Assembly: GCA_046297935.1 (NCBI GenBank)
Contig: JBKBHA010000011.1
Location: 1 to 64,000, forward strand
DNA from: CAYMZZ01 sp046297935
GTDB taxonomy: Bacteria > Bacteroidota > Bacteroidia > Chitinophagales > Chitinophagaceae
DNA length: 64,000 nucleotides
Reading direction: 5' to 3'
Positions 51,691 to 60,484 of the stretch are shown here, piece after piece (position 1 is the first letter of the stretch; the number at the start of each line of letters is the position of its first letter). Under the pieces are notes generated by a model. It saw nothing but the letters and a program-made list of their open reading frames with translations. It ran no database searches and had not been told where the DNA came from. The translations under genes were made by a program, and so were the position numbers.

Positions 51691-53736
51691 ATGTCTGGCA
51701 CAAAATCATTTCGTTTGTTCGAGCCTGATTTCCTGAAGACAGCTTTGCGGGAGTCATTTACAAAGTTGTCACCTGTGAAAATGATGCGAAATCCGGTTAT
51801 GTTTACCGTTGAGATCGGTACCATCATTATGCTGGGAGTGATTGTTTATTCGCTGGTTACCGGCGATTCAAGAGAGGGTTCAATAGGCTATAATGTGACT
51901 ATATTTCTGATATTACTGCTCACTTTATTGTTTGCCAATTTTGCGGAGGCGCTTGCGGAAGCCAGGGGTCGTGCTCAGGCGGATAGTTTACGAAGAACTC
52001 GACAGGATACGCTGGCAAAGCTTTTGAAAGGAGGCGTTGTTTCTGAAGTGTATTCTTCTCAATTAAAGAAAGGAGATGACTTTGTCTGTGTGGCTGGCGA
52101 TATCATTCCCATGGATGGTGAGATCACCGAGGGGATAGCTACTGTTGACGAATCGGCCATTACCGGCGAATCAGCCCCCGTCATCCGGGAGGCAGGCGGG
52201 GATCGTTCATCGGTTACCGGAGGAACGAAGGTATTGTCAGATAGAATAGTGGTGCGGGTTACAACAGAACCCGGCGAGTCCTTTCTTGATCGAATGATTG
52301 CCCTGGTAGAGGGTGCTTCGAGGCAAAAAACACCCAACGAAATTGCGTTAACCATTCTACTGGCAGCTTTTACGCTCGTGTTTGTAATTGTGTGTGTAAC
52401 GCTCAAGCCTTTTGCGGACTATGCCAACACTCCCATTACCATCGCCGCATTCATTTCGCTGTTCGTTTGTCTGATTCCCACAACCATTGGTGGTTTGTTA
52501 TCTGCCATTGGCATTGCCGGTATGGACCGGGCCCTCCGTGCGAATGTTATGGCAAAATCTGGCAGGGCAGTGGAAACGGCTGGAGATATAGATACACTAT
52601 TGCTTGATAAAACCGGTACCATCACCATTGGAAATCGGAAGGCGACCGCTTTTTTCGCTGCCGATGGAGTGTCGTTGGAGGACTTGACTGAACTGGCTCT
52701 TTTGGGATCTCTGGCAGATGATACACCTGAAGGAAAGTCGATAGTGGAACTGGCTCACCGACTGTACCCCGACCTGCGTGGCCGCACTGTGCCGGCGGAA
52801 GCCCAATTTGTCAATTTCACAGCTGAAACACGCAGCAGCGGTGTGAATTTACCAGATGGGCGGCGGATTCGTAAAGGAGCTTTCGATGCTATTCGTGCCA
52901 TTTCGCAAGCCGGGGGTAATAGCATTCCTGGTGGCGTAGACGACAAGGTGAAGGAGATTGCTGCCAACGGTGGTACGCCACTGGTGGTGACGCTTAACGA
53001 ACGGATTGTGGGTGTGGTTGAACTGCAAGACATCATCAAGCCGGGAATTAGAGAGCGCTTTGAAAGATTGAGGAAGATGGGTGTGAAAACCGTGATGGTT
53101 ACCGGCGATAATCCACTCACTGCAAAATTCATAGCTGATAAAGCTGGTGTGGATGATTTCATTGCTGAGGCCAGGCCGCAGGATAAAATGGAATACATCC
53201 GCAAAGAGCAGGCTGCCGGCAAACTGGTAGCCATGATGGGCGACGGCACCAACGATGCGCCGGCGCTGGCCCAGGCCGATGTGGGCGTAGCTATGAATAG
53301 CGGTACCCAGGCCGCAAAGGAGGCCGGCAACATGGTCGATCTCGATAACGACCCTACCAAGCTGATTGAAATTGTAGAAATCGGTAAGCAATTGCTAATG
53401 ACCAGAGGTACCCTCACTACTTTTTCTATCGCCAACGATGTGGCAAAATATTTTGCCATTGTGCCTGCTATGTTTGTGGCTGGCATCCCGGCACTTCAGG
53501 CCATGAATATTATGCAACTCACCAGTCCGGAAACAGCCATTCTTTCCGCGATCATCTTTAATGCTGTGATTATTCCCCTGTTGATTCCTTTAGCTTTGAA
53601 GGGTGTGAAGTATCGTCCGCTTGGTGCCAGCCGGCTCCTGCGGCGCAACATACTGGTGTATGGTATTGGTGGCTTAATTGTGCCCTTTATCGGTATCAAG
53701 CTGATTGATCTTATTATCACTTTAATTGTACAGTAG
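51691..53736 (+). CDS. kdpB: KdpB, P-type ATPase subunit
   Basis: The 681-residue P-type ATPase has T-G-E-S in the A-domain (near 165), the phosphorylation motif D306-K-T-G-T, M-V-T-G-D-N near 469-474 and G-D-G-T-N-D-A-P near 513-520 with the following K-E-A-G-N-M-V-D-L-D. It couples ATP hydrolysis to K+ movement through KdpA. Length and motifs are normal. It follows kdpA by 8 bp. Confidence 0.96.
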   Translation: MSGTKSFRLFEPDFLKTALRESFTKLSPVKMMRNPVMFTVEIGTIIMLGVIVYSLVTGDSREGSIGYNVTIFLILLLTLLFANFAEALAEARGRAQADSLRRTRQDTLAKLLKGGVVSEVYSSQLKKGDDFVCVAGDIIPMDGEITEGIATVDESAITGESAPVIREAGGDRSSVTGGTKVLSDRIVVRVTTEPGESFLDRMIALVEGASRQKTPNEIALTILLAAFTLVFVIVCVTLKPFADYANTPITIAAFISLFVCLIPTTIGGLLSAIGIAGMDRALRANVMAKSGRAVETAGDIDTLLLDKTGTITIGNRKATAFFAADGVSLEDLTELALLGSLADDTPEGKSIVELAHRLYPDLRGRTVPAEAQFVNFTAETRSSGVNLPDGRRIRKGAFDAIRAISQAGGNSIPGGVDDKVKEIAANGGTPLVVTLNERIVGVVELQDIIKPGIRERFERLRKMGVKTVMVTGDNPLTAKFIADKAGVDDFIAEARPQDKMEYIRKEQAAGKLVAMMGDGTNDAPALAQADVGVAMNSGTQAAKEAGNMVDLDNDPTKLIEIVEIGKQLLMTRGTLTTFSIANDVAKYFAIVPAMFVAGIPALQAMNIMQLTSPETAILSAIIFNAVIIPLLIPLALKGVKYRPLGASRLLRRNILVYGIGGLIVPFIGIKLIDLIITLIVQ

Positions 53737-53738
53737 TT

Positions 53739-54332
53739 ATGAAAAAATATCTTTTTCCTTCGTTGAAAATGACCCTCGCGATGATTTTGCTTTGCGTGGT
53801 AGTTTATACGGCATTGGTAGTTGGCATTGGAAAACTGGCGCCTGGCGGCGGTTCAGGCGAAAAGCTGGAATTTCATGGTCGCGTGGTAGGCTATGATCGT
53901 ATTGGCCAGCACTTTGATGCGGAATGGTATTTCTGGGGCAGACCGAGTGCGGTGGACTATAATGCTGCCGGTTCGGGTGGCAGCAATAAGGGGCCATCGA
54001 ATGCAGACTATCTTGCTCAGGTAAAAGAGCGGGTGGATACATTGCTTGCAAGGCATCCATATTTAACCCGTGAACAAATACCGGCTGATATGGTAACCGC
54101 CTCGGGCAGCGGACTTGATCCGCATATTTCCCCCGCTGCCGCTCTTATACAGGTTCAACGCGTAGCAAAAGCCCGTGGCATTTCTGTAACTGAAGTTGAA
54201 AAACTGGTTGAGGAAAATACAGTGCAGTCTTTACTGGGCATAGCGGGCCCCTCTGCGGTGCACATTCTCCGATTAAATATTGCGCTCGACACTAAATTTC
54301 CGCTGCAAGGCGACACAACTCCAAACAAATAA
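53739..54332 (+). CDS. kdpC: KdpC subunit
   Basis: This 197-residue protein has one N-terminal membrane span (about 10-30) and a periplasmic domain with S-G-L-D-P-H-I-S-P-A-A-A near 125-136 and V-Q-R-V-A-K-A-R-G near 141-149, both typical of KdpC. It stabilises the complex. It starts 2 bp after kdpB, so the genes are coupled. Confidence 0.95.
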   Translation: MKKYLFPSLKMTLAMILLCVVVYTALVVGIGKLAPGGGSGEKLEFHGRVVGYDRIGQHFDAEWYFWGRPSAVDYNAAGSGGSNKGPSNADYLAQVKERVDTLLARHPYLTREQIPADMVTASGSGLDPHISPAAALIQVQRVAKARGISVTEVEKLVEENTVQSLLGIAGPSAVHILRLNIALDTKFPLQGDTTPNK

Positions 54333-54344
54333 AAATCTCAGGCC

Positions 54345-55433
54345 ATGAAATCGTGTATACTGGTTTTTCTTAATTGTGGTTTGACAGTGTTTGTTTTTGC
54401 TCAGGATAGTACCGTTCTAAAGGAATCGCCGCTTAGCCTGTCTGCCTATGCCGAAGCCTACTATTCCTACGACTTCAATAAACCATCAGGTAATAACCGG
54501 CCCGGATTTGTTTATAGCCATAACCGTCACAATGAATTTACCATTAATCTCGCATTTATTAAAGCGGCCTGGCAGCAGGAACGCCTGCGTGCCAATCTCG
54601 CCCTGGCGGCCGGCACTTATATGAATGCCAACTACGCCGCCGAGCCTGGTGTTTTAAAAAACATCTACGAAGCAAACATTGGTTACAGGTTATCTGATAA
54701 ACATGATTGGTGGATCGACGTTGGCATCATGCCTTCTCATATCGGATTTGAAAGCGCTGTTGCCGCCGATTGTTGGACCCTTACACGAAGCATGTTGGCC
54801 GATAATTCGCCCTATTACGAGGCTGGCGCAAAGCTGGCTTTTAATTCTGCCAATGAGAAATGGAGTGTGGCGCTTCTTGCGCTAAATGGCTGGCAGCGAA
54901 TTCAGCGGGTTGAGGGCAATAGCTTGGTTTCCTGGGGAGGTCAGTTTCAGTGGAAACCACGCAGGTCGGTGTTGATCAATTATAGCAACTTTATTGGTAC
55001 CGATCAGCCCGATAGTACCCGAAAACTCCGCCATTTTCATAACTTCTATGCAATATTTCCGGTTGCTGAAAAATGGCAAATTACAGCCGGTGTTGACATG
55101 GGATGGGAACAAAAAGAAAAGGGTGCAGATGCCTGGAATGACTGGCAAACGGCCGCCTTGTTATTAAAATATAGTCCAACTGAAAAATGGTCGCTTACTG
55201 CCCGCACAGAGTTTTATGTGGACGAAAATGGCGTAATAATTCCTACCGGTACAGCAAATGGCTTTAAAACCTGGGGTTGGTCTTTGAACGTCGACCATCA
55301 ACTTGCCGGCAACTGTTGGTGGCGCGCGGAGTTTCGAGCACTTCGGAGCCGTGACGATATCTTCCAGAAAGATGACAAATTTTCGGCCACAAACATAGCA
55401 ATAGCCACTTCTATTTCTATTCGAATTCCATGA
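54345..55433 (+). CDS. Porin-like outer-membrane protein of the kdp operon
   Basis: The 362-residue protein has a signal peptide (1-19, F-A-Q) and repeated alternating strands of an outer-membrane beta-barrel ending in I-S-I-R-I-P. It has no named domain. Similar barrels lie in kdp operons of other Bacteroidota, and the position between kdpC (12 bp) and the sensor gene (4-bp overlap) suggests passage of K+ across the outer membrane; this is inference. Confidence 0.8.
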   Translation: MKSCILVFLNCGLTVFVFAQDSTVLKESPLSLSAYAEAYYSYDFNKPSGNNRPGFVYSHNRHNEFTINLAFIKAAWQQERLRANLALAAGTYMNANYAAEPGVLKNIYEANIGYRLSDKHDWWIDVGIMPSHIGFESAVAADCWTLTRSMLADNSPYYEAGAKLAFNSANEKWSVALLALNGWQRIQRVEGNSLVSWGGQFQWKPRRSVLINYSNFIGTDQPDSTRKLRHFHNFYAIFPVAEKWQITAGVDMGWEQKEKGADAWNDWQTAALLLKYSPTEKWSLTARTEFYVDENGVIIPTGTANGFKTWGWSLNVDHQLAGNCWWRAEFRALRSRDDIFQKDDKFSATNIAIATSISIRIP

Positions 55434-56569
55434 ACGACAGAACGAACGATAAAGAATTAAGAGCTGACCAGTTTTTGAAACAGGCGGGCCGCCATGGTCG
55501 CGGTCGACTGAAGATTTATATCGGGATGAGCGCAGGTGTAGGCAAGACCTACCGCATGTTGCAGGAGGCGCATGCGCTGCAGCAAAAAGGAGTGAACATC
55601 AAAGTGGGGTTAGTTGAAACACATTCCCGAAAAGAAACGGAGGCATTGGTAGCCGGATTATCGGTGATTCCCCGGCGGGAAGTTTTTTATAAAGGGAAGC
55701 GTTTGGAAGAAATGGATCTGCAGGCGATCCTGTTGCTACATCCGGAAGTGGTGTTGGTAGACGAACTGGCGCACAGTAACATTCCGGGTAGCCGGCACGA
55801 AAAGCGCTGGCAGGATGTGGAAGAGCTGCTGGCAGCCGGCATCAGCGTGATTACTGCCGTCAACATTCAGCATATTGAGAGCATCAATGAAGAAGTGCGA
55901 CAGATTACCGGTGTGGAAGTGAAAGAGCGGATACCCGACCGTATTTTACAGGTGGCCGATGAGGTGGTTAATATCGATTTAACGGCCGATGAATTAATTG
56001 CCCGATTGAAGGAAGGAAAGATATATGATACCGCGAAAGTTCAACAGGCGTTAAAAAACTTCTTTCAACCAGAAAAGATTCTTCAGTTGCGGGAACTTGC
56101 GCTGAAAGAGGTGGCAGGCCAGGTGGAGCGGAAAGTTGACTATGAAATAACCGCTCGTCCTGGTTCGTACCGGCACGAGCGATTTCTGGCTTGTATATCT
56201 TCTAATCCCGATACCGCCCGACGAATTATTCGGAAAACGGCGCGTTTGGCCTCCTACTACAACAGTCAATGGTGGGTGTTATATGTTCAAACGCCGCGTG
56301 AATCGACCGAAAGAATTCCTCTGGACAGACAACGGCATTTAATAAATAATTTCAAGCTGGCAACAGAACTGGGAGCAGAGTTGATTCAACTACGGGACAC
56401 ATCTATTCTAAATCCCATCTTTCGCCTCGTTGAACAAAAACAAATTACCACTTTATGTATGGGTAAACCTCATTTGAACCTCTGGCAGGTGATCTGGCAG
56501 ACTGGTCATTTGAATCAATTGTTGAAGGTGTTGGCCAAGAATGATGTAGACCTGATAATTTTGTCGTAA
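55430..56569 (+). CDS. kdpD: KdpD sensor and USP domains without the kinase
   Basis: The 379-residue protein holds only the N-terminal part of KdpD: the sensor ATP-binding domain (Walker A G-M-S-A-G-V-G-K-T near 33-41, Walker B V-V-L-V-D-E-L-A near 105-112) and a universal-stress-like domain (about 245-379). The four membrane segments and the histidine kinase of E. coli KdpD are missing; the kinase is encoded by the next gene, starting on the same base as this gene's last codon ends. It likely senses K+ or a nucleotide signal and acts on the kinase. Confidence 0.9.
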   Translation: MNDRTNDKELRADQFLKQAGRHGRGRLKIYIGMSAGVGKTYRMLQEAHALQQKGVNIKVGLVETHSRKETEALVAGLSVIPRREVFYKGKRLEEMDLQAILLLHPEVVLVDELAHSNIPGSRHEKRWQDVEELLAAGISVITAVNIQHIESINEEVRQITGVEVKERIPDRILQVADEVVNIDLTADELIARLKEGKIYDTAKVQQALKNFFQPEKILQLRELALKEVAGQVERKVDYEITARPGSYRHERFLACISSNPDTARRIIRKTARLASYYNSQWWVLYVQTPRESTERIPLDRQRHLINNFKLATELGAELIQLRDTSILNPIFRLVEQKQITTLCMGKPHLNLWQVIWQTGHLNQLLKVLAKNDVDLIILS

Positions 56570-58266
56570 TGGCGATCCGCTTAAAAACGAAAGTTGCGTT
56601 AGGAAGTGCCTTCCTTTTTTTGCTCCTGTTGTTGACAGGAGCAGTAAGCTTTTATTTCTTCAATAAGATCAAGCAGGAGTCGAGACAAATGGTGCAGGCC
56701 AATTACGAAACGATCGAGTTCAGCAAGGCAATGCAAAATGCACTGAACGAATGGCGCTCCGACAGTATGTCTGCTCAAGCCGCTTTTGAAGCAAACCTCT
56801 TAAGGCAGGAATCGAATATTACAGAGCCGGGAGAAGCTGAGCTGACTGCCTCGTTACGTAAAGTATTTGACCAATTTCAACGATATCCCGACTCCTTACC
56901 ACTGCAATTGACTATTCAGGAAAAAATAGGGGAGATTGTGGATTTGAATTTGAAGGCGATTAATATAAAAAACATCGATGCCGGTCAGCAAATGGACAAG
57001 GCGCAATTGTTTTTAACAGTGATCGTTGCAATTTGCCTGTTGGTCGGGTTTACTTTTCTATTCAATTTTCCAAGCATGGTGGCTGATCCTGTAGTTCAGC
57101 TCACGCAGGCTATCAGGGGTATTGCCAACAAAAACTATTCGCAGCGAATACATTCTCAACGCAGTGATGAATTTGGTGAAATGGCAACTGCTTTCAATAG
57201 CATGGCGGAGCAGCTGGATCGCTATGAACATAGTAATCTGGCGCGGATCATGTTTGAAAAGCAGCGTGCTGAAACCGTTATCCAGTCGTTGAAAGATGCT
57301 AGTATCGGGATCGATAATCAGGGGGTAGTGTTGTTCGCAAATCAACGAGCGCTGCAGTTGCTGAATCTTGCCGAAAAGGACCTGGTTGGCAAGCGGCAGG
57401 ACGAAATCCGACAGAATAACGACCTGTTCAACTATTTGCTGGAAGCCGAAAACAAAGCGCCATTTAAGATAGTATTAAATGACAAGGAACATTATTTCAT
57501 CAAAGAGCAATTCGATATTCGTAGCCAGGATCAGTTGCTGGGAAGAATGATCTCAGTTGAAAATATTACTCCCTACAAAGAAATGGATGTGGCAAAGACT
57601 CATTTTATTGCCACCATTTCACACGAGTTGAAAACTCCTTTAGCTTCGGCCGATTTTAGCCTGAAATTGCTGGAAGATGAACGTGTCGGGCAGCTGAACG
57701 AAGAGCAGCGCCAGCTCGTAAAAAGTCTGAAAAACGACAATCAACGTTTATTGCGAATATTGAGTGAGCTATTGGATCTGGCACAGGTGGAAACAGGCCG
57801 TTTGCAGATAAAACTTCAGTCTGTGCAGGCAACCGAACTGATCAATCATTCCATTCAATTTGTTGAAAATTCCGCGCGGGAGAAAAATATTTCTATAAGT
57901 GTTCAAGCCGCCGACCATTTACCGCTCATCGAAGCTGATCCCGAAAAAGCTACCTGGATCCTTAATAATTTTTTAAGCAATGCTATCCGTTACTCGCCGG
58001 AAAACAGTGAGATTTCTGTTCGTTGTGAGCAACGAGAGGGCGTAATGGAGATAGGTGTTAAAGACCAAGGCATCGGGATTCCGGTTTCGTACCAATCGCA
58101 AATTTTTGATCGCTTTTTCAGGGTTCCGGGATCGCGGGAAAGCAAGGGTTCCGGCCTTGGGCTGGCGATCAGCAAGGAGTTTGCAGAGGCCATGGGTGGC
58201 GAAATTGGGGTGGAATCTGAACCCGGCAGGGGCAGCTATTTTTATTGTCGGTTTAGAATCAGTTAA
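56569..58266 (+). CDS. HAMP-PAS histidine kinase, kdp partner
   Basis: The 565-residue kinase has two membrane spans (about 8-30 and 145-170), a HAMP linker (about 172-225), a PAS-like region (about 235-335), HisKA with phospho-acceptor His352 in I-S-H-E-L-K-T-P, and HATPase with N-x-x-x-N-A near 467, D-x-G-x-G-I-P and G-S-G-L-G-L-A. It overlaps the KdpD sensor gene by one base, so the sensor and kinase are produced together. The likely target is the regulator at 48256. Confidence 0.9.
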   Translation: MAIRLKTKVALGSAFLFLLLLLTGAVSFYFFNKIKQESRQMVQANYETIEFSKAMQNALNEWRSDSMSAQAAFEANLLRQESNITEPGEAELTASLRKVFDQFQRYPDSLPLQLTIQEKIGEIVDLNLKAINIKNIDAGQQMDKAQLFLTVIVAICLLVGFTFLFNFPSMVADPVVQLTQAIRGIANKNYSQRIHSQRSDEFGEMATAFNSMAEQLDRYEHSNLARIMFEKQRAETVIQSLKDASIGIDNQGVVLFANQRALQLLNLAEKDLVGKRQDEIRQNNDLFNYLLEAENKAPFKIVLNDKEHYFIKEQFDIRSQDQLLGRMISVENITPYKEMDVAKTHFIATISHELKTPLASADFSLKLLEDERVGQLNEEQRQLVKSLKNDNQRLLRILSELLDLAQVETGRLQIKLQSVQATELINHSIQFVENSAREKNISISVQAADHLPLIEADPEKATWILNNFLSNAIRYSPENSEISVRCEQREGVMEIGVKDQGIGIPVSYQSQIFDRFFRVPGSRESKGSGLGLAISKEFAEAMGGEIGVESEPGRGSYFYCRFRIS

Positions 58267-58274
58267 CTTAGAGT

Positions 58275-58745
58275 ATGAAATTTTTCAGCCGACTGATCAA
58301 TATGTTCAACAGGGAAGATCCATTTCCCAAACGCCAGCTTCGTCTTCAATACCCTCCTTCGCCGCAGGTAATGCATTTATTTGCGCAGCAGTATGTGGAA
58401 GTGGTCAGGCAAAACGACCGGTTTCAATTAGACTACTCAGTTGCATCCATCAAATTTGTGGATGCCTTTTTGCAGCGGTTTCGGGATGCCGGCATCACTG
58501 CTCACAATTTTGCAGAAACCATTTTTGTGGCAGGCGCTTATGTGGGCCAGGTAATGGTGCAGCATGCCGGTGGTCAATGGGTAAGCAGCCAGGAGGCCGG
58601 CCCAACAGTGGCCGGCAACATGATGACCGTTGTGATCAAGCTGCCGAATGAAACTTATACTGATCCCATCAGCAAGGCATTTAAGCGCTTTCACAATGGC
58701 AAGAGCGATGATCTGCAGTATTTTTATCAGGTGATGACGAAGTGA
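58275..58745 (+). CDS. Unknown protein at the end of the kdp operon
   Basis: This 156-residue cytoplasmic protein has a basic N-terminus, a helical middle part (A-S-I-K-F-V-D-A-F-L-Q-R-F near 57-69) and an E-T-I-F-V-A-G-A-Y-V-G-Q-V-M-V segment followed by G-G-Q-W-V. It resembles small proteins of the DUF3806 kind, but the assignment is weak. It begins 8 bp after the kinase and is therefore probably co-transcribed. Confidence 0.6.
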   Translation: MKFFSRLINMFNREDPFPKRQLRLQYPPSPQVMHLFAQQYVEVVRQNDRFQLDYSVASIKFVDAFLQRFRDAGITAHNFAETIFVAGAYVGQVMVQHAGGQWVSSQEAGPTVAGNMMTVVIKLPNETYTDPISKAFKRFHNGKSDDLQYFYQVMTK

Positions 58746-58746
58746 T

Positions 58747-58778
58747 ACCACCCACAGGCATGAAGTCCTGCAGGTGGT
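58747..58778. terminator. Hairpin between convergent genes
   Basis: ACCACC...GGTGGT with inner CAGG...CCTG forms an imperfect 12-bp stem and an 8-base loop, ending in TTT. It could stop transcription from both sides (stops at 58745 and 58795). Confidence 0.55.
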
Positions 58779-58794
58779 TTGAAAATCATTGTGT

Positions 58795-60474
58795 TTATTT
58801 TTTGGCTTCTTCTGTTGACGATTTTCTTTTCACCAATGGGATATTATATCCTATTCCTAAAAACCATCCGGATTTAAGCAGTTTTTTGGTCGACAATTCT
58901 GTTTCGTTGAAATTAACGCGGCGAAAGCCAGCCCCATCGAGGTAACGGTCGCTTATTCTTTTCACTTTGCCAACCGCTATACCTCCACTTATTGAAATGC
59001 GATTCACCCTGCCGAATAACAGACTTAGACCACCCAGATACTGAACATCGGGGCTTTCGTCAAGCGTCATTCCCACTCCAATGCTTGCAGCAAGATTGAC
59101 ATGTTGACCCCATCGGCTGTAGAAGTGCATAAGAGTGCCAAAAACCAGATTGCCTCGGTTGCCGGATTCTTTAATAATTTCCCGGTCTCTGCCGGTAACG
59201 GAATCAGCGCCGCTGCTGCCTGTGACCAGGGTGCTATCGGCTCGAAGAGAATAGGAAGTACCTCCTAGTGAGGAATAAAAAATTCCCGGACTGACATCTA
59301 CTTTGAATCCACCATAAAGTGACTGGGTAACTATTGAATCAGAAAACGTATAACTACCCCGTTCCTTATTAGGCTTAATCTTCATTTTAATCTGTAGCTC
59401 GTCAAAATTTTGAAGTCTTGGTATCAGGTATCGCACTGGTCTGAAATCCATGCTGGCAAATTTTCGAAAAGTTTCGAGGTAGGGTCGAACGACATTACTG
59501 TCTTTGGCTGTGAAATATGTTCTTAGGAAATCTTCATAGTCGCCCGTAGTACTGAAATTGGATTGGCCTTTTAACACGTTTTCTATATTTGACAGTACTT
59601 GCTTCTTATTATTTCTAAACGCTGCAACATCTACACATTCCAGATCGTAATAGAAATTGAGGAATGTCGACAGTTGCTTGTTTAGTTCGCGGAGATACGA
59701 AAGTGCGAGAGATTTCGTGGCATTATCCGCCGAGCTATGCCCAGACACCTGATTTTTCCATGCGCCAAGTAGGTTTTTCTCAATTAAGTCGTCCGCTTCA
59801 GTGTTGTAGTCAACATATTTTGAAGAAAGTTCGATTTCATATCTGTAATGGTTGGGAACCAGATCTAACGAAAATTCGAAGCTTTCACCAACCCTGGGGC
59901 GTGGCTTTTTTTTGTTATGCCAGTAGATTTTATTGTCACACAGGCTATACAGCAATTTAGTCAAGTTTGATGTGTAGGTGTTGGAGCCGGCTGTGAATGT
60001 TTGCGTGGTTTGATAAGAAATTCCGCTTAAGATGTCAATTTGTGGCAGCTGTACAATGGATATTGCCTCGCCCTGTGTTCCGGTCGCCTGCTCTTTTTGC
60101 AAACTGAGTCTCGACATTTCAGTCCCTTTGTTCAGAATAACTAGCACAGCTTCGGTTTTCCCGGAAAGAAAGTCACAAAGTGAAAAGCTAAGTGTATTGT
60201 TGGTAACAGTCGGCTTGATCCATGCACTCTGATTGCGCAGGTTATCAAGGTCTGCTGTTAGTCGCAGGTCGCTTGCGAGCCGGGTTGTGGTAGTATCGTC
60301 GGGCGTTGAAACTTTGAAGACGCAAACACCATCGGTGAATTTTTCAGATCTGCTTTCTCCAAGCAGCTCGCTGGATATGTTGAGAATGTCGCGCTGCGCG
60401 TGGGCGTTTATCGCCATTGCCAGACACAGTATTGTATAGCCGAAAGGAAGTATGAGAAATTGTTTTTTTAGCAT
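58795..60474 (-). CDS. Secreted beta-barrel-like protein paired with a trypsin-like protease
   Basis: The 559-residue protein starts at the ATG at 60474, which gives a good signal peptide (A-H-A-Q); an ATG at 60597 would add 41 residues. The C-terminal quarter shows alternating strands of an outer-membrane barrel (L-L-F-G-R-V-N-R-I-S-I-S-G-G-I-A-V-G). The middle is unrecognised, with helices near 260-320. It starts 10 bp after the protease gene, so it is probably its partner. No known domain is assigned. Confidence 0.7.
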   Translation of the reverse strand: MLKKQFLILPFGYTILCLAMAINAHAQRDILNISSELLGESRSEKFTDGVCVFKVSTPDDTTTTRLASDLRLTADLDNLRNQSAWIKPTVTNNTLSFSLCDFLSGKTEAVLVILNKGTEMSRLSLQKEQATGTQGEAISIVQLPQIDILSGISYQTTQTFTAGSNTYTSNLTKLLYSLCDNKIYWHNKKKPRPRVGESFEFSLDLVPNHYRYEIELSSKYVDYNTEADDLIEKNLLGAWKNQVSGHSSADNATKSLALSYLRELNKQLSTFLNFYYDLECVDVAAFRNNKKQVLSNIENVLKGQSNFSTTGDYEDFLRTYFTAKDSNVVRPYLETFRKFASMDFRPVRYLIPRLQNFDELQIKMKIKPNKERGSYTFSDSIVTQSLYGGFKVDVSPGIFYSSLGGTSYSLRADSTLVTGSSGADSVTGRDREIIKESGNRGNLVFGTLMHFYSRWGQHVNLAASIGVGMTLDESPDVQYLGGLSLLFGRVNRISISGGIAVGKVKRISDRYLDGAGFRRVNFNETELSTKKLLKSGWFLGIGYNIPLVKRKSSTEEAKK

Positions 60475-60484
60475 TGGTAAGGTT

